Shown one piece after another: positions 1 to 3,723 of a stretch of 5,496 nt of DNA. Origin of the DNA: Coleofasciculus sp. S288 (GTDB lineage Bacteria > Cyanobacteriota > Cyanobacteriia > Cyanobacteriales > Coleofasciculaceae); NCBI GenBank assembly GCA_020216575.1, contig JAIUYC010000362.1:1-5496 (forward strand). The letters run 5' to 3'. Made by a program: the position numbers and the translations under genes. Position 1 is the stretch's first letter; the number at the start of each line of letters is the position of its first letter. The notes under the pieces are model-generated. The model was not told the DNA's origin and did not search any database. It was given only the letters and a program-made list of their open reading frames with translations.

Positions 1-430
1 AAACTTCAATTAGCGTGATTTGACCGTCGGAAAGCGCAGAACTGACAAAGGCAGAGCGGAGGGACTCGCGGTTGGCTCGATTGCTTGGAGTATGAACAAT
101 CTGACTGACTTGATCGAGCATTCCTTCCCCAACGGGTGTATTGAGTACCCGATAGAGAAAAACTGAATTCACTTTGACCTCTTTCGTCAAAGCACTCCGC
201 AACTGAGCGGGTTCTCTTCCTGCCAGCTTCAGGTAAACTTGTAGCTTTCTCGAAAGTTGACCCGTATCCGCAAACGTCCTGAGTTCGCGAACTGATACTG
301 TCTCCCGCAAAAAACGATACTTCAGTACCACTGATTCAGCCGCATCTGCACGAGCGCTACAGTAAAAAACACTGAGAAACGCGATCGCACCCGAGATCCA
401 ACGCCGTGAACGTCCTAAATACCGGGACAT
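1..430 (-). CDS. Exported DUF1400 / alpha-beta hydrolase-type protein, N-terminal part (3' end outside window)
   Basis: This reading frame is open from the ATG at 430-428 to the left edge, giving 143 codons with no stop, so the protein is cut by the window. A strong ribosome binding site AAAGGAG (441-435) lies 4 nt before the ATG and fixes the start. Residues 1-30 look like a signal peptide: basic SRR at 8-10, a hydrophobic stretch at about 11-24, and an A-x-A type cleavage region around ARADA (26-30). The mature part begins with AESVVLKY, followed by a helical region containing SVRELRTFADTG and LRSALTKEVKV. This pattern matches my memory of the cyanobacterial DUF1400 domain, which usually precedes an alpha/beta-hydrolase domain of unknown substrate. 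The catalytic part would lie outside the window, so enzyme activity cannot be judged here. It is divergent from the permease gene. Family assignment is by recognition only and is moderately sure; that this is a real gene is very likely. Confidence 0.75.
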   Translation of the reverse strand, partial: MSRYLGRSRRWISGAIAFLSVFYCSARADAAESVVLKYRFLRETVSVRELRTFADTGQLSRKLQVYLKLAGREPAQLRSALTKEVKVNSVFLYRVLNTPVGEGMLDQVSQIVHTPSNRANRESLRSAFVSSALSDGQITLIEV

Positions 431-434
431 GGCT

Positions 435-441
435 CTCCTTT
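435..441 (-). promoter_or_regulatory. Shine-Dalgarno site of the DUF1400-type gene
   Basis: The minus strand reads AAAGGAG here, followed by 4 nt and then the ATG. It is the clearest ribosome binding site in the window and decides the start codon of the leftmost gene. Confidence 0.8.
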
Positions 442-474
442 GACACATTTCACCTTAGCTGCTGTGAGAACATA

Positions 475-504
475 ATTTTACAGCCGCTCCAAAAATGCTA
501 GCAA
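475..504 (-). promoter_or_regulatory. Candidate sigma-70 type promoter for the DUF1400-type gene
   Basis: On the minus strand, TTGCTA (504-499, 4 of 6 match to the -35 consensus) is followed after 18 nt by TAAAAT (480-475, 5 of 6 match to the -10 consensus). Transcription would begin near 467-469, giving a leader of roughly 40 nt that contains the strong ribosome binding site. The prediction rests on sequence match only. Confidence 0.4.
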
Positions 505-511
505 TACACTT

Positions 512-556
512 TCTTAAAGCATCTATCCCACGCTTCCCTTAGCTGTCTTAAAGCAT
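512..556. repeat. 11-bp direct repeat TCTTAAAGCAT, two copies
   Basis: Identical copies lie at 512-522 and 546-556, with starts 34 bp apart. They sit just upstream of the -35 box proposed for the DUF1400-type gene and upstream of the permease. This could be a paired operator for a regulator acting on either gene, but no known cyanobacterial box was recognised. Confidence 0.6.
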
Positions 557-642
557 ACTGAGGAATTATGAGTGTTTGGTAGTAAAACGCCAACTAGTTA
601 ATTACCCTTCTTTGTGTCATGACGCTCTTTACCTCAATATGT

Positions 643-662
643 GCCTACTACAAGCAGTAGGC
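643..662. repeat. Perfect 7-bp inverted repeat upstream of the permease gene
   Basis: GCCTACT (643-649) pairs with AGTAGGC (656-662) across a 6-nt loop. An alternative 5-bp stem, CAAGC (651-655) with GCTTG (661-665), uses part of the same bases, so the two folds exclude each other. No T tract follows on either strand, so it is not a standard terminator. It lies 48 nt before the permease ATG and could be an operator or a leader structure. Confidence 0.5.
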
Positions 663-710
663 TTGAGTGATCGCATCTCTTCTAACAAGCGCAGTTAAGC
701 TTGACAACTA

Positions 711-1565
711 ATGAGCGAACGATTTGAGCAGAAAGCCTTCCAGCAATTTTGGCAATCAACTTCCGGAACAATTGGTCTTATCTTGACGGTCGCGATCGTA
801 TTAATTGCACTGCTTGCCCCAATTCTACATCCCTACGACCCAGCTTTAGACCGGGACTACCTGGCACGGTTAAAACCTCCAAACGTTGAACACTGGTTTG
901 GTACAGATGGCTTGGGGCGAGACATACTCGTACTCGTATGGTACGGGATGCGGACTTCCCTATTTATTGGTCTAGTTTCGGTGGGGTTAGGGATGGTTGT
1001 GGGAGTGTTGTTGGGGTTAGTTGCTGGATACTTTCGAGGATGGCTGGACACCTTGATTGGTTGGCTGACGGATATCCTGTTGTCGTTTCCCTCTATTCTG
1101 TTAGCGATCGCAATTGTTACGGTGACTGGCCCTAGCGTCCAAAGCGTGATGATTGCTGTCGGCGTCATTCAAATCCCCATTTTCATCCGACTGACCCGCA
1201 GCATGGTACTCTCTCTTCGGGAGCAGGAGTTTGTGCAAACGGTGAGGGCGTTTGGGGCAACGCCTTGGCGAATTATTTTCCGCCACATTTTACCGGCCAG
1301 CCTCGCACCCATAGTAGTACAGGCGACACTCTCCATTGGAACCGCAACCTTGGAAGCAGCGGGCTTAGGCTTTTTGGGCTTAGGCGCACAGCCTCCCACA
1401 CCGGAATTAGGGACAATGCTCTCTGATGCCTTTAAAGGTGGCTATTCTCTCTCCTCACCTTGGACAATAGTTTTCCCAGGTTTATTGATCACGCTAATTG
1501 TCCTAGCCTTTAACCTTCTAGGCGATGGACTGCGTGACACTCTCGATCCCAGAGCAACCTGTTAG
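711..1565 (+). CDS. ABC transporter permease, DppC/OppC type (peptide/nickel family)
   Basis: The 284-residue product is a complete inner-membrane permease of the binding-protein-dependent ABC importers for oligopeptides, dipeptides or nickel. An OppC-type N-terminal segment has a membrane helix at about 20-39, followed by the family hallmark HWFGTDGLGRDIL (61-73). The permease domain then has membrane helices near 82-107, 114-137, 143-158, 198-215 and 252-271. The cytoplasmic coupling loop that contacts the ATPase is clear at about 174-198 (VRAFGATPWRIIFRHILP). The C-terminal signatures GFLGLGAQPPTPELGTML (220-237) and FNLLGDGLRDTLDPR (267-281) are intact, and the length is normal. The start is the first ATG after an in-frame TGA at 702-704; there is no clear ribosome binding site. 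Neither a DppB-type partner, a binding protein nor ATPases are adjacent, so partners must be encoded elsewhere. The substrate cannot be told from sequence alone. Confidence 0.93.
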   Translation: MSERFEQKAFQQFWQSTSGTIGLILTVAIVLIALLAPILHPYDPALDRDYLARLKPPNVEHWFGTDGLGRDILVLVWYGMRTSLFIGLVSVGLGMVVGVLLGLVAGYFRGWLDTLIGWLTDILLSFPSILLAIAIVTVTGPSVQSVMIAVGVIQIPIFIRLTRSMVLSLREQEFVQTVRAFGATPWRIIFRHILPASLAPIVVQATLSIGTATLEAAGLGFLGLGAQPPTPELGTMLSDAFKGGYSLSSPWTIVFPGLLITLIVLAFNLLGDGLRDTLDPRATC

Positions 1566-1662
1566 TGAAGATACCTTTAGATAGAGGATAACCTGCTACA
1601 CCGTTAACTAAAGTTTGACTAAGCATTTGCCTCCTAAAAGGACAATGCGCAGATAGGAGATT

Positions 1663-1704
1663 GAGCTTCTAGCTTCTAAACTTTCGTAGCTGGAAGCTTT
1701 TCTT
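1663..1704 (+). terminator. Rho-independent terminator after the permease gene
   Basis: AGCTTCTAGCT (1664-1674) pairs with AGCTGGAAGCT (1688-1698), an 11-bp stem with one G-U pair and a 13-nt loop, followed by TTTCTT (1699-1704). It lies about 100 nt beyond the permease stop and abuts the stop codon of the convergent NYN gene. On the minus strand no T tract follows the stem, so it acts mainly on plus-strand transcripts, though the hairpin may also protect the 3' end of the NYN mRNA. Confidence 0.65.
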
Positions 1705-2332
1705 AAACAATCGTGTCCGACGCATTATGACCATTTGGATGCGATAGAATTACTCTCAAATCCTCTTTAGCATTAGACTTATTACGAGTGGCAGGTGTTT
1801 TTTGGATATCTTCTCTAATGCTCTCCAAATCGATGTAGCGATCGCAAGCATTAAGCAAAGCGTCATCCGTCATTGAGCGTAGACTCACCAACTCAACACG
1901 AACACCGCGATAACTGATAATATTCAAAGCATAAGCGAGGTTCGCATTGCCACTAACGACCACAGCCGTATCGTAGAAATCAGCCAATACCATCAGATCC
2001 ACAGCGATTTCTACATCCAGGTTAGCCCTCTTCGAGCCATCTGCTAGTTGTGCTACCTCTTTGGTAACGACGCGATAGCCGTGGCGGCGCATCCAGAGTA
2101 GGAATCTCTGTTGCCTCTCATTCATAGATTCGACGCCAATGTAAAAGAAGGCACGCAATAATCTCGCACTATCAGTTAACTGACACAGCAGCTTGAGGTA
2201 ATCAACTTCGATTCCCAACTGGTTTGCAGCGTAGAACAGACTAACGCCATCAATAAAAATGGCAAGGCGGCCCCGTGTGTCTGAGATTTCTTCGGGGGAA
2301 AAAATGGCATCTCGATCAAAATTATTTAGCAT
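1703..2332 (-). CDS. NYN-domain protein, LabA/DUF88-like, with altered last acidic motif
   Basis: The 209-residue product is probably a soluble NYN-domain (PIN-like fold) protein, a family of metal-dependent RNases that includes the cyanobacterial LabA clock-related proteins. The first acidic site is visible as AIFIDG (D28) and the middle pair as NLDVEIAVDLM (D106 and D112). The fourth site normally reads SGDxD, but here it is SGNAN (127-131), so both expected aspartates are asparagine. The fold-forming pieces around it are kept: VVVSG, then RGVRVELVSL (142-151) and CDRYIDLE (163-170). A polar tail of about 30 residues ends the protein. The start is ATG 2332-2330, without a good ribosome binding site. 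The gene is convergent with the permease gene and has about 560 bp of non-coding DNA upstream. Domain call is confident; whether it still cleaves RNA is uncertain, and the biological role is unknown. A link to the circadian clock is not shown by this sequence. Confidence 0.85.
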   Translation of the reverse strand: MLNNFDRDAIFSPEEISDTRGRLAIFIDGVSLFYAANQLGIEVDYLKLLCQLTDSARLLRAFFYIGVESMNERQQRFLLWMRRHGYRVVTKEVAQLADGSKRANLDVEIAVDLMVLADFYDTAVVVSGNANLAYALNIISYRGVRVELVSLRSMTDDALLNACDRYIDLESIREDIQKTPATRNKSNAKEDLRVILSHPNGHNASDTIV

Positions 2333-2515
2333 GTTTAGTGTATATGTTTGTCTCTGTACAACCTAAATAGGCTTTCAGATTGGTGGTTAGGAATACAATT
2401 TGAGGGATAAAATCTCTTAGTTAAGTAGCATGAGTTTCTTGATATTTAGGTGTCCTACTAGATGCTTAGCTTGTGCTTCACTTAATAGGTAATAGGAAAG
2501 TCGTTAAACTAATGT

Positions 2516-2549
2516 AAAAAAGCTTCTAGTTATGAGGCTCTAGAAGCTC
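2516..2549 (-). terminator. Rho-independent terminator on the minus strand, no obvious gene before it
   Basis: On the minus strand AGCTTCTAG (2548-2540) pairs perfectly with CTAGAAGCT (2529-2521) across a 10-nt loop. The last T of the stem runs into five more (2520-2516), making a T6 tract. This is the best terminator in the window. It lies 184 bp upstream of the NYN start and reads towards it. It must end either an unrecognised minus-strand transcript, read-through from the right, or the NYN leader itself (attenuation). Confidence 0.65.
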
Positions 2550-2565
2550 GATAGTTCATTAACGC

Positions 2566-2592
2566 AAGTGTCTTTCTAGGAAACAAACACTT
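2566..2592 (-). repeat. Interrupted hairpin just upstream of the orphan terminator
   Basis: The arms AAGTGT (2566-2571) and ACACTT (2587-2592) pair. Inside them TTTC (2573-2576) pairs with GAAA (2580-2583) around a 3-nt loop, with a small asymmetric internal loop. Read on the minus strand, it precedes the terminator at 2549-2516 by 16 nt, giving two stem-loops in a row, as at the 3' end of many small RNAs. Confidence 0.4.
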
Positions 2593-2773
2593 AACCAAAG
2601 TTTATTAAGAGTGAAGCAGACAATCTTCTATCTAAAGATATTTTTATTTTTTGGGAATCTCCAGCAAGCTATGCCTTGAGGTAGTTGAAAAATGCGATCG
2701 CAAGGGTTAATGATTGTGCGACTCGAAAAACTGATTCTAGCACAGTTGGATAACTTCATGTGCCAACGCTGAA

Positions 2774-2807
2774 CTCACCAACGTCAGGTGCTGGTGGTGG
2801 TGGTGAG
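2774..2807. repeat. GGT-rich inverted repeat
   Basis: CTCACCA (2774-2780) pairs with TGGTGAG (2801-2807). The right arm belongs to a short (TGG)n run at 2792-2804, so the stem can slip in register by three bases. A further GGTGAG copy follows at 2811-2816. The function is unknown. Confidence 0.45.
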
Positions 2808-2893
2808 GAGGGTGAGTGGAAATGCGATCGCGTTAGCAAAGCCTGCTGTCACATGAATCACAGTTTAACCTTTATGTCAATATCCATCTGACC

Positions 2894-2923
2894 TTGAATT
2901 CTTCTCAAGGCTCGAACTATAGT
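2894..2923 (+). promoter_or_regulatory. Candidate sigma-70 type promoter of the Uma2 gene
   Basis: TTGAAT (2894-2899, 4 of 6 match to the -35 box) and TATAGT (2918-2923, 5 of 6 match to the -10 box) are separated by 18 nt. Transcription would begin near 2930, leaving a leader of about 20 nt before ATG 2951. This argues against the in-frame TTG at 2894 being the start codon, since that codon would lie inside the -35 box. Confidence 0.5.
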
Positions 2924-2950
2924 CGTACCCACAGTTTCCATACTCTAGCC

Positions 2951-3538
2951 ATGCAGAAAACAGAAACACCTTTAAAACTTCGACTATGGACGGTTGAGGA
3001 ATACCACCGGATGGCTGAAGCGGGAATTTTGCAGCCAGATGAAAAGGTTGAATTAATCGCAGGACAGATAATCAAAAAAATGAGTCCACAGGGAAGCCCC
3101 CATGCTGCGGCAATCAGGCGCACGGATAGAGTACTTAGTAACCGATTGGGAAACCAGGTATTGATACAGAAACAACTTCCAATCCAATTAAACGATCGCT
3201 CAGAACCAGAACCGGATGTTGCAGTAGTCAGAGTAGATCCGTTAGACTACGCTGACCATCATCCCACAGTATCAGATGTCTATCTAATCATTGAGGTTGC
3301 AGATACCAGTCTAAAATTTGATTGTGAGACGAAAGCGAAAGACTATGCCCAGTCAGGGATTGCTGATTATTGGGTGCTAGATGTTAGCAATCGTCAGCTA
3401 CATGTCTTTCGGGAACCTACTGAAAATGGCTATCAAAGTGAGGCGATTCTGGAAGAAGGGGCAAGTATTTCGCCTTTGCAGTTTCCTGGTTGTACCATTG
3501 CTGTCTCTGAGATATTGCCGCCAATTATTGGATTGTAG
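2951..3538 (+). CDS. Uma2-family PD-(D/E)xK nuclease-like protein
   Basis: The 195-residue product belongs to the Uma2 family (DUF820), a restriction-endonuclease-like fold that is strongly multiplied in cyanobacterial genomes and has no settled physiological role. The family signatures are in order: LWTVEEYHRM (12-21), EKVELIAGQIIKKMSP (31-46), the PD of EPEPDVAVV (P88, D89), then YLIIEVADTSLKFD (111-124) with acidic E115, basic K128, and YAQSGIADYWVLDV (132-145). All the residues expected of a PD-(D/E)xK active site are therefore present and the protein may be catalytically competent. Length is typical. I chose ATG 2951 over the upstream in-frame TTG 2894 because a promoter lies between them and family members normally start just before this block; no clear ribosome binding site is seen. 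It stands alone on its strand and is convergent with polA. No antitoxin-like or transposase partner is next to it. Confidence 0.9.
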   Translation: MQKTETPLKLRLWTVEEYHRMAEAGILQPDEKVELIAGQIIKKMSPQGSPHAAAIRRTDRVLSNRLGNQVLIQKQLPIQLNDRSEPEPDVAVVRVDPLDYADHHPTVSDVYLIIEVADTSLKFDCETKAKDYAQSGIADYWVLDVSNRQLHVFREPTENGYQSEAILEEGASISPLQFPGCTIAVSEILPPIIGL

Positions 3539-3564
3539 ACATCAAGTGATACTGAGTTGCTGTC

Positions 3565-3625
3565 TAACGTAGAATTTAACGTAGACGCGCAGCGGCTTGC
3601 CGCAGGCTACCACAGAGGCACAGAG
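3565..3625. repeat. Cyanobacterial interspersed palindromic repeat, first unit
   Basis: The core is GCGGC TT GCCGC (3592-3603) within an imperfect palindrome whose ends are GTAG (3581-3584) and CTAC (3607-3610). It is preceded by a 9-bp direct repeat TAACGTAGA (3565-3573 and 3577-3585) and followed by CACAGAG twice (3611-3617 and 3619-3625). This combination resembles dispersed repeats that I recall from Nostoc-type genomes. That resemblance is from memory; the internal symmetry is seen directly. Confidence 0.6.
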
Positions 3626-3648
3626 TACGCTACGCTTGATTTTTGATT

Positions 3649-3701
3649 AGTCCGCGCAGGCGGACTTGGTTTGTATAGCTCCAGAATTCTATTCTGTGGC
3701 T
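3649..3701. repeat. Two adjacent hairpin repeats between the Uma2 gene and polA
   Basis: AGTCCGC (3649-3655) pairs perfectly with GCGGACT (3660-3666) around a GCAG loop. A second hairpin follows with CAGAAT (3682-3687) pairing with ATTCTG (3691-3696), extended after a small mismatch by AGC (3677-3679) with GCT (3699-3701). The two together look like a known type of dispersed cyanobacterial repeat. Lying 3' of two convergent genes, they may help end or stabilise both transcripts, but neither is followed by a clear T tract. Confidence 0.55.
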
Positions 3702-3723
3702 TTGGTGCAAGATGTAAGTATCA

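Larger units (their letters stand above)
431..710. other. Divergent intergenic region (280 bp)
   Basis: This spacer separates the divergent DUF1400-type and permease genes. It holds the promoter candidate for the minus-strand gene, an 11-bp direct repeat (512-522 and 546-556), an 8-bp perfect palindrome GTCATGAC (616-623) and a hairpin at 643-662. No convincing plus-strand promoter for the permease is visible; the best pair, TTGTGT with CAATAT 17 nt later (613-641), matches consensus at only 3 of 6 positions in each box. No gene is seen in it. Confidence 0.6.
2333..2893. other. Long intergenic region with hairpins and no recognisable gene
   Basis: About 560 bp separate the divergent NYN and Uma2 genes. 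From left to right it holds a tandem 7-bp repeat TAATAGG x2 (2483-2496), a minus-strand terminator (2516-2549), a hairpin (2566-2592), an AT-rich palindrome TATCTAAAGATA followed by a T-rich run (2629-2652), two copies of AAATGCGATCGC (2690-2701 and 2820-2831) and a GGT-rich inverted repeat (2774-2807). A perfect -35 hexamer TTGACA lies on the minus strand at 2880-2875, but no good -10 box follows it. Only tiny open frames exist: 26 codons at 2692-2772 plus, and 43 codons at 2759-2628 minus. Neither has a ribosome binding site I trust. No tRNA was seen. Confidence 0.6.

Noticed and set aside
857..1399. Minus- and plus-strand open frames of 60-103 codons inside the permease gene
   Set aside because: They overlap a clearly conserved permease in other frames, lack recognisable domains and have no ribosome binding sites, so they are shadows.
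1624..1650. Possible hairpin between GCATT and AATGC after the permease gene
   Set aside because: The pairing is interrupted by an uneven internal loop and no T tract follows. The stem at 1663-1704 is a far better terminator.
2629..2652. Plus-strand terminator (TATCTAAAGATA followed by a T-rich run)
   Set aside because: The stem is only 5 bp, mostly A-T, with a 2-nt loop, and no plus-strand gene lies before it. It is too weak to call.
2628..2759. 43-codon minus-strand frame ahead of the orphan terminator
   Set aside because: It has no ribosome binding site, no recognisable domain and unremarkable composition. It is kept only as one possible explanation for the terminator.
2692..2772. 26-codon plus-strand frame MRSQGLMIVRLEKL...
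   Set aside because: It is short, its start lies in a HIP1 context, and only a weak GAGG sits about 10 nt upstream. Nothing shows that it is translated.
2894..2950. TTG at 2894 as the start of the Uma2 protein, adding 19 residues
   Set aside because: A promoter-like pair (TTGAAT and TATAGT, 18 nt apart) covers 2894-2923, there is no ribosome binding site before the TTG, and the added residues do not resemble the family. ATG 2951 is preferred.
3565..3625. CRISPR array
   Set aside because: The repeats are 7-9 bp, unevenly spaced and of different kinds. There are no spacers of regular length and no cas genes.
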